From an uncultured Granulicatella sp. (GTDB lineage: Bacteria > Bacillota > Bacilli > Lactobacillales > Aerococcaceae): a DNA stretch of 45,367 nt. Where the stretch lies: NCBI RefSeq assembly GCF_938030755.1, contig NZ_CALHIF010000010.1:1-45367 (forward strand), in the 5' to 3' direction. Below, piece after piece: positions 23,747 to 33,267 of the stretch. The notes beneath the pieces were generated by a model, which was not told where the DNA came from, ran no database searches, and saw only the letters and a program-made list of their open reading frames with translations. The translations under genes and the position numbers were made by a program. The first letter of the stretch is position 1. Each line of letters starts with the position of its first letter.

Positions 23747-25747
23747 CTATGCAAGAGAATCCAGAAACTGTTGTTCACTCCACACTTCAATCCCTAGTGC
23801 GTTGGCTTTATCCAACTTGCTCCCGGCTGAATGTCCAGCAATCACAACGTCTGTCTTCTTAGAAACAGAGCCTGTTACTTTTGCTCCAAGCGATTCCAAT
23901 TTTTCTTTTGCATCTTGTCTTGTTAATTGTTCTAATGTCCCTGTTAATACAACGGTCTTACCACTAAGGACGTGTCCTGAAGCGATAGAATCGTCTTTTG
24001 TCACTCCAAGATAGGTCATATTCACGCCTCTATCTTGCAATTCTTGAATTAACTGTTGAACAGATGGTTGTTCAAAATAAGTTTTTACACTATAAGCAAT
24101 AATATCACCTAAACCATCAATTTCCAACAATTGTTCAATGCTCGCCTCTTGTAAAGCCTTCATATTTCCAAAATGTTGTGCCAATTCTTTAGCAGCCTTG
24201 GTTCCGACATGACGAATTCCCAGCCCTGTTAGAAGGCGTTCCAAGGAATTGGCTTTACTCTGTTCGATAGCTTCAAGAATATTTTCCGCACTCTTTTGTT
24301 GAATTTTGTCTAAGACTAATAGCTGATCCATAGTTAAATTGTATAAATCTGCCACATCTAGAACTAGACCTTCTTCAAAAAGTTGCTTCATCACACGTGG
24401 CCCAATTCCACTCATATTCATCGCATTTCGTGAAACAAAGTGGCTCATCCTTGCTGTCAATTGAGCAGGGCATTTTGGATTCAAGCAGCGAATCGCTACC
24501 TCTTCTTCCAAATGCTCTAATTTTTCATGACAGGCCGGACAAGTTGTCGGAAACTCGTAAGGCTGGCTCGTTGTAGGACGTTTCTCTAAAATTACGCGTG
24601 TGACTTCTGGAATAATATCTCCTGCCTTATGAATCACAACGGTGTCTTCTAGACGAATGTCACGCTCCTTAATCAAGTCAATATTATGCAAGCTCGCACG
24701 GCGTACCGTCGTTCCTGCTAATTGAACAGGATCCATCACTGCAGTTGGGGTAACCACTCCGGTACGTCCCACCGTCCACTCCACATCGCGGACAACCGTT
24801 CGCGCTTCTTCCGCTGGGAATTTGTACGCAATGGCCCAACGCGGTGCTTTTACCGTATAGCCGATTTCTTCTTGAGTGGCAAAATCATTGACCTTAATCA
24901 CCATACCGTCGATTTCGTATGGTAATTCTTGGCGTTTCTCACCAATCGTCTCGATGTAATTCCACACTTCATCAATCGTTTGGCATTTTAAGCGCTCAGG
25001 ATTGGTTACAAAACCAATCTCTGCCATCTTCTCCAACAACTCTTCTTGGGTTGAAACATTTAGCTCTTCCACACTTGGACTACTATATAGAAAGACGGAC
25101 AAGTTTCGCTTCGCCGCAATTTTAGGGTCAAGTTGGCGTAGGCTTCCTGCCGCTGCATTTCTTGGATTGGCAAAAACTTCAAGTCCTTCTTCTTCGCGCG
25201 ACTCGTTTAATGCCACGAATGATTTTTTCGGCATATAACATTCACCACGCACTTCGATATTCCAAGGCTCTTTTAAAGACAATGGTACTGATTTAATGGT
25301 ACGCACATTGCCCGTTACATCTTCACCTGTCGTCCCATCTCCACGGGTTGCCCCAAGTTGAAGCTGCCCGTTTTGATACGTCAACGCAATAGAAAGTCCA
25401 TCGATTTTTAGTTCACATACATACTCGATTGCTCGGTTCGTTAACTTGCGAAGACGCGCATCAAACTCTTCCAAATCTTCCTTCGAAAAGGCATTTGAAA
25501 GGCTGAGCATCGGATTGGTGTGAGTGACCTTCTGGAACTGCTCGAGCACTTCTCCCCCCACCCGTTGCGTAGGAGAATCAGCCGTCACGAACTCTGGATA
25601 TTCCTTTTCTAAAGCTAGTAATTCATGATAAGCCTTATCGTACTCTGCATCTGTTGCAGTGGGTTTATCTTCCACATAATACTCATGACTCCAACGATTT
25701 AATTGTTCTTTAAGTTGTTCAATTCTTTGTTGAATCGTTGTATTCAT
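23747..25747 (-). CDS. ligA: NAD-dependent DNA ligase LigA
   Basis: I start at ATG 25747, six bases after AGAGG; the ATG two codons earlier abuts that site. The 666-residue protein shows every LigA module: Ia domain, adenylation domain with catalytic Lys in CELKIDGLSIAL, OB fold, four-cysteine zinc finger (CPACHEK and CLNPKCP), HhH repeats (LLTGLGIRHVGTKAAKELA) and a C-terminal BRCT domain (LSGKTVVLTGTLEQLTRQ). It seals nicks in replication and repair. It begins 9 bases after the pcrA stop, so the two are cotranscribed. Confidence 0.97.
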   Translation of the reverse strand: MNTTIQQRIEQLKEQLNRWSHEYYVEDKPTATDAEYDKAYHELLALEKEYPEFVTADSPTQRVGGEVLEQFQKVTHTNPMLSLSNAFSKEDLEEFDARLRKLTNRAIEYVCELKIDGLSIALTYQNGQLQLGATRGDGTTGEDVTGNVRTIKSVPLSLKEPWNIEVRGECYMPKKSFVALNESREEEGLEVFANPRNAAAGSLRQLDPKIAAKRNLSVFLYSSPSVEELNVSTQEELLEKMAEIGFVTNPERLKCQTIDEVWNYIETIGEKRQELPYEIDGMVIKVNDFATQEEIGYTVKAPRWAIAYKFPAEEARTVVRDVEWTVGRTGVVTPTAVMDPVQLAGTTVRRASLHNIDLIKERDIRLEDTVVIHKAGDIIPEVTRVILEKRPTTSQPYEFPTTCPACHEKLEHLEEEVAIRCLNPKCPAQLTARMSHFVSRNAMNMSGIGPRVMKQLFEEGLVLDVADLYNLTMDQLLVLDKIQQKSAENILEAIEQSKANSLERLLTGLGIRHVGTKAAKELAQHFGNMKALQEASIEQLLEIDGLGDIIAYSVKTYFEQPSVQQLIQELQDRGVNMTYLGVTKDDSIASGHVLSGKTVVLTGTLEQLTRQDAKEKLESLGAKVTGSVSKKTDVVIAGHSAGSKLDKANALGIEVWSEQQFLDSLA

Positions 25748-25756
25748 CTTCATCCT

Positions 25757-28078
25757 CTATTCTTTGATTTTTTCAATTGGGGCAAAACTTGCAAGGAGTC
25801 GCTTGATTCCCATCCCTGCAAAAGCCACGTCAAGTTCTTGACGATCTCCTTCACCGGTAATACGGACTACCGTTCCTGTTCCCCATTTTTTATGCGATAC
25901 TTTCATACCAACTGTCCATCCATCAGTTGAAGTAGACGTTGGCGTTGGTTTTTCTACGCGCTGAATGTTTGCTGTAGAGTGAGGTTTCTTTTGTAAATAC
26001 CCCTCATTCTTTTGCGCACTCGTGTTGCGGTAACGATCAAATAGTCCCCCACCTGTTGCAGAAGAACCTCTGTTATAACTTGGTTTTTCTGAGTAGAAAC
26101 TACTTGAATAATAAGAATCGCTAATCGTTTCTCCTTCTTTTTGAAGAAGTTTATCATCAATTTCTTGCATAAAACGAGACTCGCGGTAATGTTGCATTTT
26201 CCCGTAGAGCAGTCTTGAATACGCACGTGTCATAAAGAGCTTTTTCTCTGCACGTGTAATCCCTACGTAGGCCAATCGACGTTCCTCTTCTTCATCACCT
26301 TCTTGTAAGGTTCTTGCAGAAGGAAAAATTCCGTCTTCCATCCCTACAAGAAACACGACCGGGAACTCTAACCCTTTTGCCGCATGCAAGGTCATCAATG
26401 TAATTTGTGAAGCACTCGTTTCTTCTTCATTTTCCATATCCGTCACTAAGGATAAATCCGTTAAGAATTGGACTAAAGCTGTTTCTTCTGCTTCAGAATC
26501 GAACCGTTTTTCTTCGAACTCTTTAGCTACGGATAAGAATTCCCGCATATTATCGATTCGCGCATCTGCTTCCATCGTATGCGCCTGTTCAAGAGAAGCA
26601 ATGTAGCCTGATTTTATCATGACTTCTTCGATTAAATCGGTTAGCGAGACGAACTCTTGCATCTTCGTTAAATCGCTAATCAATTTCGCAAAATCGGCTA
26701 ATCCTTTTCCTGCTTTCCCACTAATCCCATTAAGAGTCGTCTCAGCGGAAGCTTCTAAAAGAGAAAAACCGTGCATTTGAGCAAAGTCTTCTAATTTTTC
26801 AATACTCTTTCCACCAATACCACGTTTTGGCGCATTCACAACACGTCTGAAGCTAAAGTCATCGGTCGGGTTCACTAATAAACGTAAATAGGCTAGTAAA
26901 TCCTTGATTTCCATGCGCTCGTAGAATCGTTGCCCCCCTACCATTTTGAAAGGCATATTCGCTTTTAATAAATCTTCTTCCAGGGTCCGTGATTGGGCAT
27001 TACTACGGTATAAAACTGCAAAATCACTATAATCGTATCCGTCAAAATTCACCATCTTTTGAATCGTTCTCATCACATAACGAGACTCTTCATAACCGGA
27101 AGCCGCACAATAATAGGTAATCTTGTCCCCTGCTTCATTTTCGGTCCATAGCTCTTTTGGTTTACGATTTTGATTATTTTCAATTACTTGATTGGCCGCT
27201 TTTAAAATTGTCTTCGTTGAACGATAATTTTGCTCTAGTAAGACCACTTTCGCCTGTGGATAATCGTGTTCAAACGACAAGATATTCTCCATATCGGCTC
27301 CACGCCAACCGTAAATGCTTTGATCGGCATCCCCAACCACGCAAATATTTTTGAACTTATCCGCTAGCAGTTGAACCAGTAAGTATTGTGCATGGTTTGT
27401 ATCTTGGTACTCATCCACATGGATATAATGAAATTTTTGTTGATAATACGCTAATACATCTGGATGCTCTTTAAACAATTTCACCGTTAACATGATTAAA
27501 TCATCAAAGTCAACGGTCATATTTTTGCGTTTTTCTGCTTCGTATTCGACATAGCACTTCGCGGTTATTTGGTCCATGAAGTTTGTATGTGTCTTTGCGA
27601 AGGTTTCCGCATCTTCAAAATTATTTTTTGCATTACTAATACTTGCTAAGATTCCACGCGCATCAAACTTATCCGAATCAATATTCAACTTCTGCATAAT
27701 GCGTTTCATTTCGGATAGTTGATCCCCAGAATCGATAATCGTAAACGACTTTGCAAGACCGATGCGTTCACAATCTCTTCGTAAAATACGAACGCACATC
27801 GAGTGGAAAGTGGAGACCCACATATCGCCTGCTTGCTCGCCTACTAGAGCACTAACCCGCTCTTTCATTTCGCTGGCCGCTTTATTCGTAAACGTAATCG
27901 CTAGAATATTCCACGGTTGAACTTCTTCCTCAGCTAAAATATAAGCCATTCGATGCGTCAACACGCGCGTCTTTCCACTTCCAGCCCCCGCCATTACGAG
28001 AAGCGGACCTTGTGTATGCATGACCGCTTCCTTTTGGCGAGGGTTCATTCCCTTAATTAATTCGCTTGAATTTTTCAC
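25757..28078 (-). CDS. pcrA: ATP-dependent DNA helicase PcrA
   Basis: The 773-residue UvrD/Rep-type superfamily 1A helicase has motif I AGAGSGKTRVL, motif II VDEYQDTN, motif III GDADQSIYGWRGAD, motif V TLMTLHAAKGLEFPVVFLVG and motif VI RRLAYVGITRAEKKLF. The C-terminal 50 residues (GMKVSHKKWGTGTVVRITGE) are the Tudor-like domain that binds RNA polymerase. The start is GTG 28078, behind AAGGAAAGG. It works in repair and plasmid replication; ligA lies downstream in the operon. Confidence 0.97.
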   Translation of the reverse strand: MKNSSELIKGMNPRQKEAVMHTQGPLLVMAGAGSGKTRVLTHRMAYILAEEEVQPWNILAITFTNKAASEMKERVSALVGEQAGDMWVSTFHSMCVRILRRDCERIGLAKSFTIIDSGDQLSEMKRIMQKLNIDSDKFDARGILASISNAKNNFEDAETFAKTHTNFMDQITAKCYVEYEAEKRKNMTVDFDDLIMLTVKLFKEHPDVLAYYQQKFHYIHVDEYQDTNHAQYLLVQLLADKFKNICVVGDADQSIYGWRGADMENILSFEHDYPQAKVVLLEQNYRSTKTILKAANQVIENNQNRKPKELWTENEAGDKITYYCAASGYEESRYVMRTIQKMVNFDGYDYSDFAVLYRSNAQSRTLEEDLLKANMPFKMVGGQRFYERMEIKDLLAYLRLLVNPTDDFSFRRVVNAPKRGIGGKSIEKLEDFAQMHGFSLLEASAETTLNGISGKAGKGLADFAKLISDLTKMQEFVSLTDLIEEVMIKSGYIASLEQAHTMEADARIDNMREFLSVAKEFEEKRFDSEAEETALVQFLTDLSLVTDMENEEETSASQITLMTLHAAKGLEFPVVFLVGMEDGIFPSARTLQEGDEEEERRLAYVGITRAEKKLFMTRAYSRLLYGKMQHYRESRFMQEIDDKLLQKEGETISDSYYSSSFYSEKPSYNRGSSATGGGLFDRYRNTSAQKNEGYLQKKPHSTANIQRVEKPTPTSTSTDGWTVGMKVSHKKWGTGTVVRITGEGDRQELDVAFAGMGIKRLLASFAPIEKIKE

Positions 28079-28102
28079 TTACTCTTTCCTTTCCTTGAGG
28101 AA

Positions 28103-29227
28103 CTATTTTCCATTAAAGAACAAATCTGAAACTTCAATCTCTCCAAGTAGATCCACACTGGACCCTCCACTTAATCGAATCACTCCTAAGATATCTGTCG
28201 TTCTCTTAGGTGAAGTTTGGAAAAATTCAAAATCCCATTTTGGTTTCAATAGTGTTAATAAACTTGCTTTTTCGAGCATGGATTCATAAATCGGCACTAG
28301 AATCATTTCTTCAGTAGGTTCCTTGTATTCCACTGGAAGTCCTGTGGCTACTCGCGTAATGATTTCCGATAATCCTTTTCCTAGTTGTGCACTTCCAAAT
28401 TGTTGTTGAACTAAAGGCAATTGATTAATCGATTTCACATAAAAAATACCATTATTTCCCATCAACACTTGAATCGATAGCACCACTGACCCTGAAAGAT
28501 AATCCACGACTTTAAAAGCAATCCTCTTCAACTCTTGAACCCATTCTGGATTCATCCGACGTGAAGCAATACTATACTTTAATTTTCCAGAGATATATAC
28601 ATCTTCTGTAATTGGTAGAATCGTTACACGATCCTCATAGTCGCGAACAACGGTTAATGAAAAATGGCGTTGAGCTGGCACAAAGGCAGTCAACATACTT
28701 GGCCCTTCTTCAATTTTTCCCAAAACTCGCTCGTCAATATCTTGATCGTATAATTCGATAGGTTCTTCATATCGACTATGGACTTGATTACTTTCTAGAA
28801 AAGCTGGAAGTCCAATACTTTCTAATAAAGTAGGTAATTCCCCAACATGGGTGACAATCCCATAAGGAGCTACGTTGATTGCATGTTCTTCTAAAAATAA
28901 TTTTTCGACCGTACGATTTTGAGAAATTTCGGCTAGCTCCAATGATTGGTAATATCTTGTTTTACTACTTAGAGCCACTAATGTGTCTACAGAAACTAAA
29001 TTCGTCATCAGAAGGAGAGTATCTACTTTTTGGGCAAAATCAAGTAAGGATGCACGGTCATCATAGGAAGACACAATTTCATATTCTGCCATCGAAATAG
29101 CAGCCTCGTTCGATTGATGGTAGCTATATACAACATACCCCATCTTTCTAGCAGCAATTGCAACAGATGCAACCTGCTCGTCTCCCCCAATGATTCCGAC
29201 AATGGATCCTGGTAATAATTGACTCAT
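28103..29227 (-). CDS. PurK-like ATP-grasp protein
   Basis: ATG 29227 behind AAGGAGAGG gives 374 residues. The N-terminal Rossmann-like part (GSIVGIIGGDEQVASVAIAARKMGY) and the central ATP-grasp region resemble 5-(carboxyamino)imidazole ribonucleotide synthase, but similarity fades: the usual PurK ATP-binding signature and the ENE-type metal-binding segment (here IFYVKSINQLP) are poorly kept. No other purine gene is nearby. It may be a diverged paralogue whose role is linked to pcrA-ligA, which it precedes by 24 bases. Confidence 0.6.
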   Translation of the reverse strand: MSQLLPGSIVGIIGGDEQVASVAIAARKMGYVVYSYHQSNEAAISMAEYEIVSSYDDRASLLDFAQKVDTLLLMTNLVSVDTLVALSSKTRYYQSLELAEISQNRTVEKLFLEEHAINVAPYGIVTHVGELPTLLESIGLPAFLESNQVHSRYEEPIELYDQDIDERVLGKIEEGPSMLTAFVPAQRHFSLTVVRDYEDRVTILPITEDVYISGKLKYSIASRRMNPEWVQELKRIAFKVVDYLSGSVVLSIQVLMGNNGIFYVKSINQLPLVQQQFGSAQLGKGLSEIITRVATGLPVEYKEPTEEMILVPIYESMLEKASLLTLLKPKWDFEFFQTSPKRTTDILGVIRLSGGSSVDLLGEIEVSDLFFNGK

Positions 29228-29270
29228 GTTTATCCTCTCCTTTTGCATACGTTAAAATGAATTTAATTTC

Positions 29271-29981
29271 TTAAGATCCTCTTCTCACAGATACGGTCGT
29301 TTCTTCACTTGGCAATTGATCATATTGATACAATTGGTGTTCTTCAATCATTTGAATCAGCTTTTGTGCATAAGTTGGGTCAGTGGCATATCCTGCATCT
29401 TGCAAGGCTTGAGCTGCTTGTTTATAATTTCTAGCCCCTAACACTTTATGATATAGCGTTGGATCCCAATCTACCCCATATGCCAATAGTTGTGCATGAG
29501 CTTCCACTGAATCCGCCCAGCTATCATATATACGAAAACGACCATTAATCGTAATCCATGTTTCATTGACAAATTCTGCTGTCTCAAGCACTACATTCGG
29601 CTGTACAGTCGTCGCTTTTACCCCATATAAATTATAATATTTGCTCGCTAATAAGCTTTCGCCCCAGTTCGATTCGAGGATTGCTTGCGCCAAACTGACA
29701 CTTGGCAATACTCCATAATCGCGATATGCTTTTTGGGCAGCTGGAGCAATCGTCTCTATGAAGGTCTCTCTTGTAGACGTCTCTGCCTTGTGCTGCGGTT
29801 TATTTTCAGACAACCATGTGATGGTTCCGGCTAAAAGAACACTCGTTACAGCTACGAGGAGAAGCGCCGTCAATTTAGATAATGACTTAAACCACTCTAC
29901 AAGATGAAACGCGAATTTACTTTTTCTTTTCTTTCTTTTCGCCACAATTTCACCACTTTCTTTATCTTTCAATTTTATCAT
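29271..29981 (-). CDS. Membrane-anchored glucosaminidase (FlgJ/LytD-type)
   Basis: The 236-residue frame has a basic N-terminus (AKRKKRKSKF), one hydrophobic segment (about 36-56) and an outside glucosaminidase domain (SVSLAQAILESNWGESLLAS, YYNLYGVKA, FRIYDSWADSVEAHAQLL, YATDPTYAQKLIQMIEEH). The glutamate in AILESNWG is the likely catalytic acid. The enzyme should cut N-acetylglucosamine linkages in peptidoglycan. The start is uncertain: ATG 29981 has a weak site (GGGT), while GTG 29945 is preceded by GTGGTGA and may be the real one. It has no cell-wall-binding repeats. Confidence 0.85.
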   Translation of the reverse strand: MIKLKDKESGEIVAKRKKRKSKFAFHLVEWFKSLSKLTALLLVAVTSVLLAGTITWLSENKPQHKAETSTRETFIETIAPAAQKAYRDYGVLPSVSLAQAILESNWGESLLASKYYNLYGVKATTVQPNVVLETAEFVNETWITINGRFRIYDSWADSVEAHAQLLAYGVDWDPTLYHKVLGARNYKQAAQALQDAGYATDPTYAQKLIQMIEEHQLYQYDQLPSEETTVSVRRGS

Positions 29982-30000
29982 AAAATACCCTATAAAAAAA

Positions 30001-30031
30001 TGGATACCCCCTTGATTTAAAGAGAGTATCC
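30001..30031 (-). terminator. Terminator of the HTH-like gene
   Basis: GGATAC and GTATCC pair across a purine-rich loop at 30002-30031, followed by seven T residues on the minus strand (complement of 29994-30000). Confidence 0.65.
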
Positions 30032-30052
30032 GTGATTTTAATCATTCATTTT

Positions 30053-30613
30053 TTATTCTGCATCATTTTCTGGAACAAATACGTTTTTACCGTATTCTAA
30101 GTATTTCTGTTGGGCTTTTTCGTCCCTGATCCACTCGAGTAAGCCTTGTTTCTTTGTTCCAATTTGTTTATGTGTAATCCCTACAATTCGAATTTCAATA
30201 ATATCTTGATAACTCCAGCTTCCATAATTAGTCGCAATGCGTAAGATGGTCACATTCTCTTTGAATTTCCCTTTGCTAACAGCAGCTGTCTTCCATTCCA
30301 CTCGTACATTTTCTTGACGAATCCAATGATTAGCAATTTGGACTTTTAGCCTTAAATACTCTGCCACCGGATCAGAAGCCACTTCAGGAAGAACGTCCGC
30401 ATTTCTGGCAATTTTGTGCGCCAGCATCCACTCGTAATCCGTAAACAGCATTGAAATCTTCTGCATATTTTCAGATTTCAATCCTCTCTCTCCATTCTTC
30501 CATCTTGTCCAACTTTGCCCGCTAATGCCTAATTCTTGTGTGTAAAATGCTTTTTCTGAGAGATATCTTTCTCGAATGGCATTTACAACAATCAATACAA
30601 ATGCTTCATGCAT
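30053..30613 (-). CDS. Hypothetical protein with N-terminal XRE-like HTH
   Basis: The ATG at 30613 is the best spaced from AGAGGTGA and gives 186 residues; two earlier start codons in frame are too close. Residues about 15-55 (FYTQELGISGQSWTRWKNGE) look like a lambda-repressor-type helix-turn-helix. The rest, with TILRIATNYGSWSYQDIIEI, is a mixed alpha/beta domain I do not recognise. It has its own terminator and is divergent from the FUSC gene. Function unknown. Confidence 0.7.
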   Translation of the reverse strand: MHEAFVLIVVNAIRERYLSEKAFYTQELGISGQSWTRWKNGERGLKSENMQKISMLFTDYEWMLAHKIARNADVLPEVASDPVAEYLRLKVQIANHWIRQENVRVEWKTAAVSKGKFKENVTILRIATNYGSWSYQDIIEIRIVGITHKQIGTKKQGLLEWIRDEKAQQKYLEYGKNVFVPENDAE

Positions 30614-30724
30614 CTTCATCACCTCTTATCATAATTATACACCTATTAGGTTCATTTTTCAAATTTTTGTCATTTTTCTACCTCGTATATTATAATAACG
30701 TTATCTTTATTGAGAGGTGAGAGT

Positions 30725-31231
30725 GTGTCCCAAACTTCAAAAAATCCATTTCATATCGGACTACGTACTTTAAAAACCGCTATATCCGTATTTCTTTGCG
30801 TTGTGCTATTTAGAGTATTACATCGTGGTTCTCCGATGCTAGCTGCACTGTCCGCCATCTTTAGCCTAAGAACCGACCACGAACAAACCTTTAAATTTGC
30901 GCTCTCTCGTTTTGTAGGCAACACTACAGGTGGAGTGGTCGCTATTCTACTGTTCCAATTAAGAGCCATTCTTCCGTACCAAGAATATACGGATTTATTA
31001 CTAGCACCGATTGGCATTATCTTAATCATTTTATTTTGTAATCAATTCAATAAAACCGGCGTCATTAATTCTTGTTCAACTTTCTTAGTCATTTTCTTTA
31101 ACGTTGAAGCAGGACAAAACACCGCCTATGCGATTCAAAGAATTTTGGATACCCTCATCGGCGCATTGATTGCCATTGGAGTAAACCATCTTCTTCCAAA
31201 CCCGCACTTGAAAACTGAAGAAAAAGCGTAA
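30725..31231 (+). CDS. FUSC/aromatic-acid-exporter-like membrane protein
   Basis: GTG 30725 follows GAGAGGTGAGA, giving 168 residues. Four to five hydrophobic segments fill the chain (FHIGLRTLKTAISVFLCVVL, then GGVVAILLFQL, IGIILIILFCNQ and a final LIGALIAIGVNHLLP). The conserved start GLRTLKTAISV and RFVGNTTGG fit the ArAE_1/FUSC N-terminal half of YgaE-type proteins. It lacks the C-terminal cytosolic half, which is common for this short subfamily. Substrate unknown. Confidence 0.78.
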   Translation: MSQTSKNPFHIGLRTLKTAISVFLCVVLFRVLHRGSPMLAALSAIFSLRTDHEQTFKFALSRFVGNTTGGVVAILLFQLRAILPYQEYTDLLLAPIGIILIILFCNQFNKTGVINSCSTFLVIFFNVEAGQNTAYAIQRILDTLIGALIAIGVNHLLPNPHLKTEEKA

Positions 31232-31234
31232 ACG

Positions 31235-31268
31235 AAAAACTACGTTAGGATAACCTAACGTAGTTTTT
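31235..31268. terminator. Bidirectional terminator
   Basis: AAAAACTACGTTAGG (31235-31249) and CCTAACGTAGTTTTT (31254-31268) make a perfect 15-bp stem with a 4-base loop. It ends both the FUSC gene and the converging ABC operon. Confidence 0.92.
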
Positions 31269-31271
31269 GTT

Positions 31272-32450
31272 TTAACGATCTCCACCACGATAGCTATCGG
31301 CATTCGTAAAGAACACTTTTTCAATCACATCGATTGGTTTGGATAATAAAATATCTTTTGTTTTGAGCGATTGTACTCTTAGTGTTGGTTTTCCATCTAC
31401 TAAAGAAATCATCACTAAATTCCCTTGATTTAAGTATGGGAGTGGAGCGTATGGATCTGTTTCAATGGTTTGACTAAGCTCTAATCGATGGTTAGCACCT
31501 AACTTGTATAGATTCCATTCATTATTCTTCCGCTCGCTTGCTTCCTCATATCCTTGACTTCGATTCCATTCTTTTTCTTTGGCTTTAGAAGATAGTAGAT
31601 ACACTTGATCTTCCACTACATACACACTCGTATTTTCAAAAGCCATTGTCTCGGTCGATTCAATCTCAGTGAATTGTTTCGTCTTCGCATCAAAAGTCAT
31701 CCAATAGAATTGATTTTCTTTCGAAAAAGACGACCCCATGACAAGACGTTGGGGATCATAGACTCTCTCCCTTGAAGCAGTTCTCCAGTGAAAAGATTGT
31801 AATTTTTCTGGCAAATCCACTCTTTCCACTTTAGAAGGAGTTCCCGTCTTCAAGTCAATCGAAAACGTTAATAGATAAGACTTCGACTGTGCTTGACCTG
31901 CATCACTCCATTGTATCGCTGCATATAAAGTATCCCCGTCTCTATAGAAGCTAGGCGATTCAATATACGTACGGTCTCCGCGGATTTCTTTTGGAATGGA
32001 TACCGTATTGGAAACTATCTCTTTCGTCTCGGTATTCATCAATGTATACCCAATCGCTGGATTTGAATTCGTCTGATACACATTGAATTGTGCCCCGTAA
32101 TAAAGTTTATATCCTTTAAAAGTGATGGAAGTTCCGTAGCGCGGTCTATTGAGCAGTGAAAAATCTCTCATTTCATTTCGTTTACCGTACGAATAAGGAT
32201 TTTCTCCGAACCCGATTCGCTTCACTTCTCCATCTAAAAGTGCATAAGTAGCACCATTATGATTGGTAATATCTTGTGTATAGGGAGTAAACTGAAACAT
32301 TGCCCCTTCAACAAGTTTTTTCTCTTCTTGCGATAACTGCAGAGATGCAGGAGCAGGTTTGACATCTTTATAGACTGCAAATCCTACACTACTAAGGAAC
32401 ATGAGACCACCGAGCGCAAAGATGACTGTTGCAAATTTTCTTGATTTCAT
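31272..32450 (-). CDS. Membrane-anchored propeller-like protein of the ABC operon
   Basis: The 392-residue protein starts behind AAGGAGG and has one N-terminal hydrophobic segment (about 7-27, no lipobox or clear cleavage site) and a large extracytoplasmic region with repeated strand pairs (YKLYYGAQFNVYQ, DTLYAAIQWSD, QFYWMTFDAKT, DQVYLLSS) that suggests a beta-propeller. I do not recognise a family. It ends a four-gene operon gntR-ATPase-permease-this gene, so it probably assists or senses for that transporter at the outer face of the membrane. Confidence 0.7.
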   Translation of the reverse strand: MKSRKFATVIFALGGLMFLSSVGFAVYKDVKPAPASLQLSQEEKKLVEGAMFQFTPYTQDITNHNGATYALLDGEVKRIGFGENPYSYGKRNEMRDFSLLNRPRYGTSITFKGYKLYYGAQFNVYQTNSNPAIGYTLMNTETKEIVSNTVSIPKEIRGDRTYIESPSFYRDGDTLYAAIQWSDAGQAQSKSYLLTFSIDLKTGTPSKVERVDLPEKLQSFHWRTASRERVYDPQRLVMGSSFSKENQFYWMTFDAKTKQFTEIESTETMAFENTSVYVVEDQVYLLSSKAKEKEWNRSQGYEEASERKNNEWNLYKLGANHRLELSQTIETDPYAPLPYLNQGNLVMISLVDGKPTLRVQSLKTKDILLSKPIDVIEKVFFTNADSYRGGDR

Positions 32451-32463
32451 TGTTCAAACCTCC

Positions 32464-33267
32464 TTATACGCTCACCTTATGATTTAATAAATAATCACTG
32501 AGTAATAAATTTCCGATAATCCACACGAATATTCCCGTCCCTAAATATAGAATTGTTTCAGACCCGATGAAATGGAAAGTCCATTGGTATCTAGAGACTA
32601 TTCCTACATAAAGAATAGCGATTAAGATATATCCGATGATGCTCATTAATTTCATCGTTGTGGATTTCTTTTCAACTCCTACCACTAATAAAGTGATTTG
32701 GAAGATGGTAATAATAGTAGCTACTCCAAATAGGAAGAAGAATAAAAATTGAGTCGCATATTTTGGAACAACTGTCTGCATAACAGTGGAATTCGTTACA
32801 AGAGACCACGGTGTCACATGATGGGAATCAAGACTCGGAATAAATAATTTTGAAAGGGTGTAATTTAAGAATACCCCAATCACTTGAACGCCTTGTAGGA
32901 AGAACGTGATAATCAGCATTGTTAGTAACTTCGATAAATACACACTAAAGCGAGACCCCGGCAACATCAATAAACGGTAAATGAAGGAGCCTTTTGTACT
33001 CCACTCCGTAGACCAAATCACCGCACTATAGACAAGAATGGCCACTCCAGCGAAAAATACAGGTAATCCAATATTGTTTTCCACAAGAATTACTCGAAGA
33101 ATTTCTTCTTTTTCAGTTAAATTTCTCATTCCACTTAGTAGTCCGGCATTCACTATCGTTAGAAACTGAAGACCGATTTGAATCAACACTTGAATCAGCG
33201 CGGTAACGAGAATAAATCCTTTGGCTTGACCTAAATTATAAAGCGTTAGTTGAATGACTTTTCTCAT
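32464..33267 (-). CDS. ABC transporter permease (YtrC/D-like)
   Basis: The 267-residue protein has six hydrophobic segments, the first after MRKVIQLTLYNLGQAKGF and the last LGTGIFVWIIGNLLLSDYLL. ATG overlaps the ATPase stop by four bases. The arrangement with a GntR regulator of the YtrA type and a single ATPase gene matches the B. subtilis ytr-like exporters that respond to cell-wall-active antibiotics. Substrate not determinable. Confidence 0.83.
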   Translation of the reverse strand: MRKVIQLTLYNLGQAKGFILVTALIQVLIQIGLQFLTIVNAGLLSGMRNLTEKEEILRVILVENNIGLPVFFAGVAILVYSAVIWSTEWSTKGSFIYRLLMLPGSRFSVYLSKLLTMLIITFFLQGVQVIGVFLNYTLSKLFIPSLDSHHVTPWSLVTNSTVMQTVVPKYATQFLFFFLFGVATIITIFQITLLVVGVEKKSTTMKLMSIIGYILIAILYVGIVSRYQWTFHFIGSETILYLGTGIFVWIIGNLLLSDYLLNHKVSV